Shown: piece after piece, positions 1 through 7,822 of the stretch
Numbering within the stretch: position 1 is the stretch's first letter
Layout: each line of letters begins with the position of its first letter
From: Aurantibacter sp034110465
Lineage (GTDB): Bacteria > Bacteroidota > Bacteroidia > Flavobacteriales > Flavobacteriaceae
Length of the DNA stretch: 52,831 nucleotides
Direction of reading: 5' to 3'
NCBI GenBank assembly: GCA_034110465.1
Contig: JAWUZD010000016.1
Coordinates: 1 to 52,831 of the forward strand
Program-made: the position numbers and the translations under genes
The notes under the pieces: model-generated
What the model saw: only the letters and a program-made list of their open reading frames with translations
Databases searched by the model: none
What the model was told of the DNA's origin: nothing

Positions 1-1
1 A

Positions 2-316
2 AATGGTTGTGGAGAAGCAGTTACAACTGTAATGATAATGGATTACCCATTATACTTTACACCAAATGGCGATGGTTATAACGATACGTGGAACATTTAT
101 GGTATCCAAGACCAACCAGATGCAACGATTTATATCTTCGATAGAATGGGGAAATTATTAAAACAAATTAGTCCAACAGGACAAGGATGGGATGGAACTT
201 ACAATGGCGAGATAATGCCAACAAGTGACTATTGGTTTACTGTAGAATATAGAGAACCAAACTCGGGATCTAATGCTAAGAAACAATTTCAAGCCCATTT
301 TGCTCTAAAACGATAA
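2..316 (+). CDS. C-terminal end of a type IX-secreted protein (gliding motility-associated C-terminal domain), 5' truncated by window
   Basis: The reading frame is open from base 2, so the gene begins upstream of the window. The visible 104 residues contain YFTPNGDGYNDTWNI, the start of the roughly 85-residue type B C-terminal sorting domain of Bacteroidota, then IYIFDRMGKLL and GWDGTYNG, both standard for this domain, and it ends FALKR. In this family the domain directs export through the type IX secretion system and is usually attached to large adhesins or surface proteins. What the passenger is cannot be told. A strong hairpin terminator follows. Confidence 0.9.
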   Translation, partial: NGCGEAVTTVMIMDYPLYFTPNGDGYNDTWNIYGIQDQPDATIYIFDRMGKLLKQISPTGQGWDGTYNGEIMPTSDYWFTVEYREPNSGSNAKKQFQAHFALKR

Positions 317-336
317 CCAGTATAAAAAAAAACTTA

Positions 337-376
337 AAAAAACGCATAATTCATTTAGTAGAATTAGGCGTTTTTT
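337..376 (+). terminator. Rho-independent terminator after the type IX cargo gene
   Basis: A run of As and CGC, then TAATTC, an 8-nt loop, GAATTA, and GCG plus six Ts. The stem pairs except for one A-G mismatch. It separates the truncated secreted-protein gene from the M28 peptidase gene. Confidence 0.75.
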
Positions 377-403
377 ATCTTTAAAATCTAAATTAATTAC
401 ATA

Positions 404-1390
404 ATGAATAAAGTTTTAATAATAACGGTATTCGTTTTTTTAGCGAGTTGTAATGTTTCAAAAACAAAACATAAAACTGTTTCTGATATTTCTTCAGAAT
501 ATTTAAAAGAGAAAGTAACCTATTTAGCATCTGATGAATTAAAAGGTAGAAAAACTGGAACGCCAGGAATTAAAACTGCAGCAAAATATATTGAGAACGA
601 ATTTAAATCATTAGCAATTCAACCTTATTTTTCTATTCAAAAAGGAAGTAATATGTTTCATTCGTATTACGATAATTTCGAATTTACTTCAAAAGAAGAA
701 AAAGTTGAAGGTTTTAATGTGGTTGGTCTTTTAGAAGGTACTGATAGAGAATTAAAAAATGAATACATTATTTTAGGTGCTCATTATGATCATATTGGTG
801 AAATGGGCGCAATAAATGGCGATGTTATTGCCAATGGCGCTAACGATAATGCTGCTGGTACAAGTGCTGTTTTGGGACTAGCTAAATATTTTTCGGAAGC
901 TAAAAATAATAAGCGTAGTATTTTGTTTGTTTTGTTTTCTGGTGAGGAAATGGGTTTGAAAGGGTCAAAACATTTGTCTAAAATTTTAAAAGAAGATGGT
1001 TTAGATTTATATGCCATGATTAACTTTGAAATGATTGGGATTCCAATGAAAAATAGAGGCTTTAAAGCATACTTATCTGGATATGATTTAAGCAATATGG
1101 CTGATAAGATTAACGAACTAACTAAAACTAAAACAATAGGCTTGTTACCAAAAGCAAAGTCGTTTAACTTATTTAAGAGATCGGATAATTATCCGTTTTA
1201 TCAAGATTTCAAAGTGCCAAGTCAAACGGTTTCTACATTCGATTTTGAGAATTACGATTATTATCATCACGTAGATGACGAATCTGAATTAATGGATTAT
1301 ACCTTTATGGCTTCACTTTTAAACGAAATAAAACCTGCAATTGTTCATTTTGCAAACACATCAAGTAAAGAAATAAAAATGTATGAGTAA
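404..1390 (+). CDS. M28 family zinc peptidase, lipoprotein
   Basis: Predicted secreted zinc aminopeptidase-like hydrolase of 328 residues. The N-terminus has a lipoprotein signal with lipobox LASC at about residues 13-16, so it is probably membrane-anchored outside the cytoplasm. The M28 metal ligands are visible: His127 in AHYDH, Asp148 in GANDNAAG, Glu181/Glu182 in SGEEMG, and His289 in YYHHVDD. The fourth ligand position, usually Asp in NLDMIG, reads Glu209 in NFEMIG. The gene overlaps the following SDR gene by 8 bases, so the two are likely co-transcribed. Substrate is unknown. Confidence 0.88.
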   Translation: MNKVLIITVFVFLASCNVSKTKHKTVSDISSEYLKEKVTYLASDELKGRKTGTPGIKTAAKYIENEFKSLAIQPYFSIQKGSNMFHSYYDNFEFTSKEEKVEGFNVVGLLEGTDRELKNEYIILGAHYDHIGEMGAINGDVIANGANDNAAGTSAVLGLAKYFSEAKNNKRSILFVLFSGEEMGLKGSKHLSKILKEDGLDLYAMINFEMIGIPMKNRGFKAYLSGYDLSNMADKINELTKTKTIGLLPKAKSFNLFKRSDNYPFYQDFKVPSQTVSTFDFENYDYYHHVDDESELMDYTFMASLLNEIKPAIVHFANTSSKEIKMYE

Positions 1391-2066
1391 GAATATAATA
1401 ATAACAGGAACAAGTCGAGGAATAGGTTTTGAATTAGTGCACTTATTTGCAAGTCAAGGTTATAATGTATTAGCATTATCACGAAATGCACAACCAGTTG
1501 CAAACCTTCATTTTGATAATATTACGTCTTTTTCTTTCGATTTAAATAATCAAGATGATTATAAAAAAGTAGAATCATTTATAAAAAAGGAATGGAAAAC
1601 GGTAGATGTTTTAATTAACAATGCAGGAACGTTATTAAATAAACCATTTGCAGAAACATCATCTGAAGAGTTTGCAAACGTATATAAAACCAATGTTTTT
1701 GGTGTTGCAGAAATGACGCGTGTTGTATTGCCATTTATGAAAGCTAAAAGTCATGTAGTAACCATAAGCTCTATGGGTGGAGTTCAAGGTTCTATAAAAT
1801 TCCCTGGATTATCTGCTTACAGTTCAAGTAAAGGCGCAGTAATTACGTTAACAGAGTTATTAGCAGAAGAATATAAAGAACAACAAATTTGTTTTAATGT
1901 TTTGGCTCTAGGAGCAGTACAAACTGAAATGTTAGAAGAAGCATTTCCAGGATATGAAGCACCAACAACAGCTTTAGAAATGGCAGAATATATTGCAGAT
2001 TTTTCATTAAATGGGCACAAATATTACAATGGTAAATTATTACAAGTTTCTAATTCAACACCTTAA
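1383..2066 (+). CDS. Short-chain dehydrogenase/reductase (SDR) family oxidoreductase
   Basis: Classical SDR of 227 residues. It shows the NAD(P)-binding motif TGTSRGIG at residues 8-15, the NNAG motif near residue 80, and the catalytic Tyr146-xxx-Lys150 pair in YSSSK, with a Ser in ISSMGG before it. Such enzymes reduce or oxidise carbonyl/hydroxyl groups with NAD(P)H in the cytoplasm. The substrate cannot be predicted. It starts inside the end of the M28 gene and is followed after 3 bases by the thioredoxin-like gene, so the three genes form a tight operon. Confidence 0.9.
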   Translation: MSKNIIITGTSRGIGFELVHLFASQGYNVLALSRNAQPVANLHFDNITSFSFDLNNQDDYKKVESFIKKEWKTVDVLINNAGTLLNKPFAETSSEEFANVYKTNVFGVAEMTRVVLPFMKAKSHVVTISSMGGVQGSIKFPGLSAYSSSKGAVITLTELLAEEYKEQQICFNVLALGAVQTEMLEEAFPGYEAPTTALEMAEYIADFSLNGHKYYNGKLLQVSNSTP

Positions 2067-2069
2067 ATT

Positions 2070-2624
2070 ATGGCATTAACCGCATCTAATCCATTTCCAT
2101 TAGGAACTTTAGCTCCAGAATTCTCTTTGTTTGATACTGTTTCAAATAAAATATTAAGCCTTCAGGAGTTAAAAGGAAATAGAGCTACAGTAATAATGTT
2201 TATATGTAATCATTGCCCATTTGTAATTCACGTGAATTCTAAATTGGTCGAATTGGCTAATAGTTATAATTCTGATGATATTAGTTTTATTGCTATTAGT
2301 AGTAATGATGTAGATAACTATCCACAAGATTCGCCAGAATTAATGACTGAATTAGCTCAACAGGAAAACTATCCGTTTCCTTATTTGTACGATGAAACTC
2401 AAAATGTTGCTAAATATTACAATGCAGCTTGCACACCAGATTTCTATGTGTTTAATTCAGTATTAAAAAGTACTTATCACGGACAATTAGACGATTCTAG
2501 ACCAGGAAACGACAAGCCATTAACAGCTAAAGACTTAAAGGAAGCTATAGAATTAACGGTTTCTGGAAATCAACCTTTAGCGCATCATAAGCCAAGTATT
2601 GGTTGTAATATAAAATGGAAGTGA
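2070..2624 (+). CDS. Thioredoxin-fold redoxin (AhpC/TSA-like, CNHC motif)
   Basis: A 184-residue thioredoxin-fold protein with no signal peptide. The redox motif is Cys46-Asn-His-Cys49, in the context FICNHCPFV that marks a peroxiredoxin-like subgroup. CTPDFYVF near residue 115 supplies the cis-proline side of the active site. The start APEFSLFD is typical of AhpC/TSA proteins. It probably acts as a cytoplasmic thiol oxidoreductase or peroxidase. It is the last gene of the three-gene operon with the M28 peptidase and SDR genes; a direct functional link to them is not evident. Confidence 0.87.
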   Translation: MALTASNPFPLGTLAPEFSLFDTVSNKILSLQELKGNRATVIMFICNHCPFVIHVNSKLVELANSYNSDDISFIAISSNDVDNYPQDSPELMTELAQQENYPFPYLYDETQNVAKYYNAACTPDFYVFNSVLKSTYHGQLDDSRPGNDKPLTAKDLKEAIELTVSGNQPLAHHKPSIGCNIKWK

Positions 2625-2664
2625 TTTTTTAGCTGTAAAACGACTTTTTTCAGCATAAAAAATC

Positions 2665-2672
2665 TAATTTTG
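2665..2672 (+). promoter_or_regulatory. Candidate -7 box (TAATTTTG) before ctlX
   Basis: TAATTTTG fits the Bacteroidota -7 consensus TAnnTTTG and lies 16 bases before the ATG of ctlX, which would give a very short leader. No clear TTG is seen at the -33 position, so support is partial. Confidence 0.35.
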
Positions 2673-2688
2673 CTTCAAAATTTTCAGA

Positions 2689-3624
2689 ATGCAACAAACA
2701 ACAAATACTATTGTAATGATTCGTCCTATTAACTTCAGGATGAACGAGCAAACTGTAGTAAATAACTATTATCAAAAAGAAATAGATAATTTATTGCCAG
2801 AAGCTGTAAATACAAAAGCGCAACAAGAATTTGATGCTTATGTAGATAAATTACGTGCTGTTGGTATAAATGTAGTTGTAATTGAAGATACTGAGGAGTT
2901 TGATACACCAGATTCTATTTTTCCAAATAACTGGATTTCTTTTCACGAAAATGGAAATGTTGGTTTATATCCTATGTATGCCGAAAACAGACGCTCGGAA
3001 CGTCGAGAAGATGTTTTATTTAAGTTAGAAGAGGCAGGTTTTATAATCAACCAAATTGTAGATTATACATCTGCAGAAGACGAAGGTGTTTTTCTAGAAG
3101 GAACAGGAAGTTTAGTATTAGATAGAGAAAATAGAAAAGCCTATTGCGCATTGTCTCCAAGAGCAGATGAAGATTTATTCATTGAATTTTGCGAAGACTT
3201 TGAATACACACCAGTTGTTTTTAAAGCGAATCAAACAGTAAACGAAGAACGTAAAGCAATTTACCATACTAACGTTATGATGTGTTTAGCAGAAACGTTT
3301 GCAGTAATTTGTACAGATTCAATAACCGATAAAAAGGAACGTAAAAATGTAGTTAGTAACTTGCAAGAAGACGGAAAAGAAGTCATTAGAATTACGGAAG
3401 CTCAAGTTAATAACTTTGCAGGAAATATGTTGCAAGTTCGTGGCGCAGATGATAAGCGTTATTTAGTAATGAGCGAAGCTGCTCATAAAAGTTTAACCGA
3501 CGGACAGATTAAAATAATAGAAAAACATTGCGAGATTTTATCAAGTTCTCTTGATACTATCGAGGCTTGTGGTGGCGGAAGCGCACGTTGTATGATGGCA
3601 GAAGTGTTTTTGCCAAAAGCATAA
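2689..3624 (+). CDS. ctlX: Citrulline utilization hydrolase, CtlX type (amidinotransferase fold)
   Basis: A 311-residue member of the guanidine-modifying (amidinotransferase/arginine deiminase-like) superfamily. The opening TNTIVMIRPINFRMNEQT, the block SIFPNNWISFH near residues 75-85, and the C-terminal CGGGSARCMMAEVF are characteristic of CtlX. The nucleophile is most likely Cys301, with Cys294 as the alternative. CtlX proteins are described as hydrolysing the ureido group of citrulline to give ornithine. argS starts 30 bases downstream, so the pair links citrulline/arginine supply with charging of tRNA-Arg, although this may be only a conserved neighbourhood. Confidence 0.85.
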   Translation: MQQTTNTIVMIRPINFRMNEQTVVNNYYQKEIDNLLPEAVNTKAQQEFDAYVDKLRAVGINVVVIEDTEEFDTPDSIFPNNWISFHENGNVGLYPMYAENRRSERREDVLFKLEEAGFIINQIVDYTSAEDEGVFLEGTGSLVLDRENRKAYCALSPRADEDLFIEFCEDFEYTPVVFKANQTVNEERKAIYHTNVMMCLAETFAVICTDSITDKKERKNVVSNLQEDGKEVIRITEAQVNNFAGNMLQVRGADDKRYLVMSEAAHKSLTDGQIKIIEKHCEILSSSLDTIEACGGGSARCMMAEVFLPKA

Positions 3625-3654
3625 GCTTAATAAAAATAATAAAAAACTAGTTAA

Positions 3655-5445
3655 ATGAGTCTTCAAAACACATTAACAACACATATACAAACCGCTGTAA
3701 AAAGTTTATATAGCGTAGATTTAGAAACCGTAGAATTTCAAGCGACACGTAAAGAATTCCCTGGAGATATTACTGCTGTGGTGTTTTCTATGTTGCGCGT
3801 AGTAAAAGGAAATCCTGTTCAAATAGGGGAAGCTATTGGTAATTATTTGGTAGAAAACGTAGCAGATGTTGTGGCGTTTAATGTGGTAAAAGGCTTCCTT
3901 AATTTAGAGATTAGTCAGTCGTATTACTTAGATTTTTTCAATAGTATAAAAGACAATAAGACCTTTGGATTTGGAACGCCAAAAGCAAGAGATAAAGCGG
4001 TAATGGTAGAATATTCTTCGCCAAACACCAATAAACCTTTGCATTTAGGTCACGTACGTAACAATTTGTTAGGTTTTAGTGTGGCTAAAATTGTTGAAGC
4101 TTCTGGCAAAAAAGTATATAAAACTCAGATTATTAACGATCGTGGAATTCATATTTGTAAAAGTATGTTGGCTTGGCAACGTTTTGGAAATGGAGAAACG
4201 CCTCAGTCTACCGGTTTAAAAGGCGATAAATTAGTAGGTAATTACTATGTTAAGTTTGATCAAGAATATAAAAAGGAAATTGAAGTTTTAAAATCTGAAG
4301 GTAAAACAGAAGACGAAGCAAAAAAAGAAGCGCCATTATTAGTAGCAGCACAACAAATGCTATTAAAATGGGAAGCTGGAGACGAAGAAGTAGTCGCACT
4401 TTGGAAAAAGATGAATGCTTGGGTTTACAGTGGTTTTGCAATTTCTTATAAGAATTTAGGTGTTGAGTTTGATAGTATGTATTACGAAAGTGAAACATAT
4501 TTATTAGGTAAAGAATTTGTTGCCGAAGGTTTAAAAATAGGTGTTTTTATTAAAAAAGAAGATGGTTCTGTTTGGTGCGATTTAACCGAAGATGGATTAG
4601 ACGAAAAAATTGTATTACGTAGCGATGGGACTGCGGTTTATATGACCCAAGATATTGGAACTGCTATACAACGTATTAAAGATTTCCCAGATGTTGGTGG
4701 AATGGTTTATACGGTTGGAAACGAGCAAGATTATCATTTTCAAGTATTGTTTTTAATTCTGAAGAAATTAGGATTTGATTGGGCTAAAAATTTGTTTCAT
4801 TTAAGTTATGGAATGGTAGATTTACCTTCTGGAAAAATGAAGAGTAGAGAAGGAACCGTTGTAGATGCAGACGATTTAATTACCGAAATGGCAACTACAG
4901 CAGAAACTATTTCTAACGAATTAGGAAAGCTTGAAGATTATTCTAACGAAGAAAAAAAATCGCTTTATAAAACCATTGGTTTAGGAGCGCTTAAATATTA
5001 CATCTTAAAAGTAGATCCTAAAAAACGTATTCTGTTTGATCCAAAAGAGTCTATAGATTTCCAAGGTAATACAGGTCCGTTTATACAATATACGTATGCC
5101 CGTATTCAGTCTATTTTACGTAAAGCAGATTTAAGTTCTGCTGATGCGTTGAGCGCAGTAGATGCATCTTTTCCGTTACACGAAAAAGAGCAAGAATTAA
5201 TTAAACAATTACAAGTGTTTCCAGAAGTTGTACAAGATGCAGCTGTAAAGCATAGTCCTGCATTAATTGCAAACTATACTTACGATTTAGTAAAGTCTTT
5301 TAACTCGTTCTACCAAAATGTTCAAATTTTAGGAGATACACCACAAACTGAAAAAATATTTAGAGTACAATTATCTAAAGTAGTAGCAAATACTATTAAA
5401 AAAGGCTTTTCAATATTAGGGATTAGCGTTCCAGAACGTATGTAA
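3655..5445 (+). CDS. argS: Arginine--tRNA ligase
   Basis: Class I arginyl-tRNA synthetase of 596 residues, full family length. It attaches arginine to tRNA-Arg in the cytoplasm. The HIGH-like motif is seen in NKPLHLGHVRNN near residue 130, and the KMSKS-equivalent loop reads GKMKSREGTV near residue 395, a form common in this family. The C-terminal part, with TYARIQSILRKA and the final roughly 120 residues, is the DALR anticodon-binding domain. A near-perfect hairpin terminator follows the stop codon. Confidence 0.97.
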   Translation: MSLQNTLTTHIQTAVKSLYSVDLETVEFQATRKEFPGDITAVVFSMLRVVKGNPVQIGEAIGNYLVENVADVVAFNVVKGFLNLEISQSYYLDFFNSIKDNKTFGFGTPKARDKAVMVEYSSPNTNKPLHLGHVRNNLLGFSVAKIVEASGKKVYKTQIINDRGIHICKSMLAWQRFGNGETPQSTGLKGDKLVGNYYVKFDQEYKKEIEVLKSEGKTEDEAKKEAPLLVAAQQMLLKWEAGDEEVVALWKKMNAWVYSGFAISYKNLGVEFDSMYYESETYLLGKEFVAEGLKIGVFIKKEDGSVWCDLTEDGLDEKIVLRSDGTAVYMTQDIGTAIQRIKDFPDVGGMVYTVGNEQDYHFQVLFLILKKLGFDWAKNLFHLSYGMVDLPSGKMKSREGTVVDADDLITEMATTAETISNELGKLEDYSNEEKKSLYKTIGLGALKYYILKVDPKKRILFDPKESIDFQGNTGPFIQYTYARIQSILRKADLSSADALSAVDASFPLHEKEQELIKQLQVFPEVVQDAAVKHSPALIANYTYDLVKSFNSFYQNVQILGDTPQTEKIFRVQLSKVVANTIKKGFSILGISVPERM

Positions 5446-5468
5446 TCTTTTATTGTTTATTCTATATT

Positions 5469-5504
5469 AAAAACGCCTAAAACTATCAAGTTTTAGGCGT
5501 TTTT
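5469..5504. terminator. Bidirectional hairpin terminator between argS and the DJ-1/PfpI gene
   Basis: A perfect 16-bp inverted repeat (AAAAACGCCTAAAACT and its complement) around a 4-nt loop, with A and T tracts at both ends. It lies between convergent genes and can end transcription from either side. Confidence 0.9.
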
Positions 5505-5552
5505 ATAATATAACTAAGATGTTTTAATAAACTACTTAAGCTTATTAAATTT

Positions 5553-6233
5553 CTACTTCAGTTTTTCAAGTAAAAGTTCTGCAACTAATTCAGAAGATGC
5601 AGGGTTTTGACCTGTAATTAAGAAACCATCTTCAACTGCATAAGGATTCCAATCTTCTTTTTTAGAATAGAGACCTCCATTATCTTTAAGCATATCTTCA
5701 ACCAAAAACGGAACAATAGACGTTAGTTGTACAGCATCTTCTTCGCCATTTGTAAATCCGGTTACTTTTTTCCCTTTTACTAAAGGTGTCCCATCTGTAC
5801 TTTTTGTGTGTTTAAAAATAGCTGGCGCGTGGCAAACAGCAGCAATAGGTTTATGGTTGTTATAAAAATCTTCTATTAAAGCAATCGAATTTTTATCTTC
5901 AGCTAAATCCCATAATGGTCCGTGTCCTCCAGGGAAAAATACAGCATCATAATCTGCTTGGTTTATGGATTCTAATTTTAAAGATTTGGATAAAGTTTTT
6001 TGAGTTTCTGTGTCTTTATTAAATCTAACGGTTGCAGGTGTTTGAAAATCTAGTTCGTTACTTTTTGGATCAATTGGTGGTTGTCCTCCTTTTGGAGAAG
6101 TCAAAGTAACTTCTATGCCTTTATCTTTTAATAAATAATATGGTGCTGCAAATTCTTCAATCCAAAAACCAGTTTTGTGTCCTGTAGTTCCTAAATCTTC
6201 GTGACTTGTTAATACAAATAATACGTTTTTCAT
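5553..6233 (-). CDS. DJ-1/PfpI family protein (Hsp31-like, type 1 glutamine amidotransferase fold)
   Basis: A 226-residue cytoplasmic protein of the DJ-1/PfpI superfamily. The nucleophile is Cys134 in VCHAPAIF, followed by a His as in Hsp31-like members. FFPGGHGPLWDL just before it forms the rest of the active site, and the N-terminus has the FVLTSHEDLGTTGHKTG pattern of Hsp31-like proteins. Relatives act as glutathione-independent glyoxalases, deglycases or holding chaperones; which applies here is not decidable. It sits 148 bases downstream of a Crp/Fnr regulator gene on the same strand and probably has its own promoter. Confidence 0.88.
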   Translation of the reverse strand: MKNVLFVLTSHEDLGTTGHKTGFWIEEFAAPYYLLKDKGIEVTLTSPKGGQPPIDPKSNELDFQTPATVRFNKDTETQKTLSKSLKLESINQADYDAVFFPGGHGPLWDLAEDKNSIALIEDFYNNHKPIAAVCHAPAIFKHTKSTDGTPLVKGKKVTGFTNGEEDAVQLTSIVPFLVEDMLKDNGGLYSKKEDWNPYAVEDGFLITGQNPASSELVAELLLEKLK

Positions 6234-6272
6234 TGTGGTGTCTTTTTGAGTTATGACTTAATTTATGTTTAG

Positions 6273-6280
6273 CAAATTTA
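6273..6280 (-). promoter_or_regulatory. Candidate -7 box (TAAATTTG) for the DJ-1/PfpI gene
   Basis: On the minus strand the sequence reads TAAATTTG, a full match to TAnnTTTG, about 40 bases upstream of the start codon. The -33 element is not clear. Confidence 0.35.
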
Positions 6281-6381
6281 CTTTATTTGAATTCTGATAT
6301 CATAAGAACATAAAGTGCTAGGTTTATTAGTGCAAATTTAGATTGAAAAGACTTCTTAAAAATTGATGTATGGTAAGAAAC

Positions 6382-6966
6382 TTAACTTTGAGTTATTTCT
6401 TTTCTAATCCGACTTAGACTTTCTGTTGTAATTCCTAAATAAGAAGCAATATGATAGTTTTTTATAAGCTGTTCAATATTTGGATAAGTTCTTACAAAAG
6501 AAATATACCTTTCTTTAGCAGATTCGGAAAGACTTGCAACTATTCTTTTCTGAAAACTGGCGAATGCTTTTTCCATTTTTTTTCTAAAAAACGTTTCTAA
6601 TTTAGGAATCTCGCAATATAAGTCTTCCATATTTTTTCTGGAAATTTTATATAAGTCCGTATCCTGAAGGCACTCAATAGTCATTATTGCTTTTGTAGAA
6701 GAGAAGAATGCCGTATAATCGCTTATCCACCAATCTTTAATAGCAAATTGTATGGTATGTTCTTTTCCAGACTTATCTATAAAATACGTTCTTAAACAGC
6801 CGGTTTTTACATAGTATTGATTAGTAACAATTTGATCTGCTTTGAGAAGTGTTTCGCCTTTTTTAAAACTAACATTTTCCAGCTTACTTTCAATAAGACT
6901 GATTTCTTCTTTTGAAAAAGAAACGTCTTTAAAAATTTCAGATAGTATTGAATTTTCGAGGTTCAT
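6382..6966 (-). CDS. Crp/Fnr family transcriptional regulator
   Basis: A 194-residue protein with an N-terminal cyclic-nucleotide-binding-like beta roll (KGETLLKADQIVTNQYYVKTG near residues 36-56) and a C-terminal winged helix ending LGITTESLSRIRKEI, the recognition-helix pattern of Bacteroidota Crp/Fnr regulators. No cysteine cluster for an iron-sulfur centre is seen. In this phylum such proteins often control neighbouring stress genes. The DJ-1/PfpI gene downstream on the same strand is a plausible target, by position only. Confidence 0.88.
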   Translation of the reverse strand: MNLENSILSEIFKDVSFSKEEISLIESKLENVSFKKGETLLKADQIVTNQYYVKTGCLRTYFIDKSGKEHTIQFAIKDWWISDYTAFFSSTKAIMTIECLQDTDLYKISRKNMEDLYCEIPKLETFFRKKMEKAFASFQKRIVASLSESAKERYISFVRTYPNIEQLIKNYHIASYLGITTESLSRIRKEITQS

Positions 6967-7019
6967 TTTAAATTATACAGTGAGTTACTAAAATTAAAAA
7001 GGCTAAACCTCTATTTAGT

Positions 7020-7565
7020 TTACTCAAACTTAATATAATCTAATTCAATATCAAAATCACCTTGTTTTTTATCACTAATAATTAAAACCAATGTAAATAC
7101 ATTGTCTAAATAACTTAATGGCATTTTAGCATTGTAGGTTTCGCTAATCCTGTAAGGTTTGAAATTTTCTAAATTAACGGTTAGCGTTTGCCAACTGTTA
7201 GTTTTTGGCGAGAATACGTGTTTAAAATAAGGCATATAAAAACGCTCTTTATCCTTAAGAGAAATCCCAAAAGACCTGTTTGTAGTGTTGCTTTTAAACT
7301 TAATAGTCATTGTTTTACAACCTTTAAGTGTACCTGGGTTAAAAGAAGTTCTAATACTTGCGAAACCACCATTGTTTTCTAAAGACGTTTCGCCTTTAAA
7401 AAGTAGTGTGTTTTCAGACAGTTTGATTTCAGATTTAGATAATCCTCCCATAACACTATCATTTACAACACGCCAATTTTGTGAGTTGGAATTTGTGCCA
7501 AAGTTAAATTCAATTCCATAAAATACTGTCATAGATATCATTGAGAGTAATAAAAATAATTTCAT
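7020..7565 (-). CDS. CIA30 family protein
   Basis: A protein of about 181 residues with the CIA30 signature NDSVMGGLS followed by a beta-rich (galactose-binding-like) fold; the end DFDIELDYIKFE is also typical. The start at 7565 (MKLFLLLSMISMTVFYG) gives a good N-terminal hydrophobic signal. An in-frame ATG ten codons upstream would prefix polar residues and is less likely. CIA30 proteins are named after a complex I assembly factor, but bacterial members are of unknown role and this one is probably exported. It lies 53 bases upstream of the Crp/Fnr gene on the same strand. Confidence 0.82.
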   Translation of the reverse strand: MKLFLLLSMISMTVFYGIEFNFGTNSNSQNWRVVNDSVMGGLSKSEIKLSENTLLFKGETSLENNGGFASIRTSFNPGTLKGCKTMTIKFKSNTTNRSFGISLKDKERFYMPYFKHVFSPKTNSWQTLTVNLENFKPYRISETYNAKMPLSYLDNVFTLVLIISDKKQGDFDIELDYIKFE

Positions 7566-7822
7566 ATTCCTAAAAGTAGTAATGTTAGAACTCAATCAGT
7601 AGTTTTTATAAAAATCTTAACTAATCTGTTTAATGTTTTAGTTTGTTATATGTTGCCTTTAAACTTTACGGCTAATTTTGATTTAAAATTTAATTCTAAC
7701 TACTATTGCAAATCAATTACAAAATTTTATTCCAAAAGGCTTTATCTTAAAAACACCAATAATTTGCAAATTATAAAAAATGATTGTAAAATGGAGGACA
7801 TAGATGATAATTACTTCTAAAC

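Noticed and set aside
7700..7785. Short open plus-strand stretch reading ANQLQNFIPKGFILKTP before a TAA in the gap upstream of the FAD oxidoreductase stop
   Set aside because: No start codon, about 25 codons long, and no match to a family I know; treated as non-coding gap sequence.
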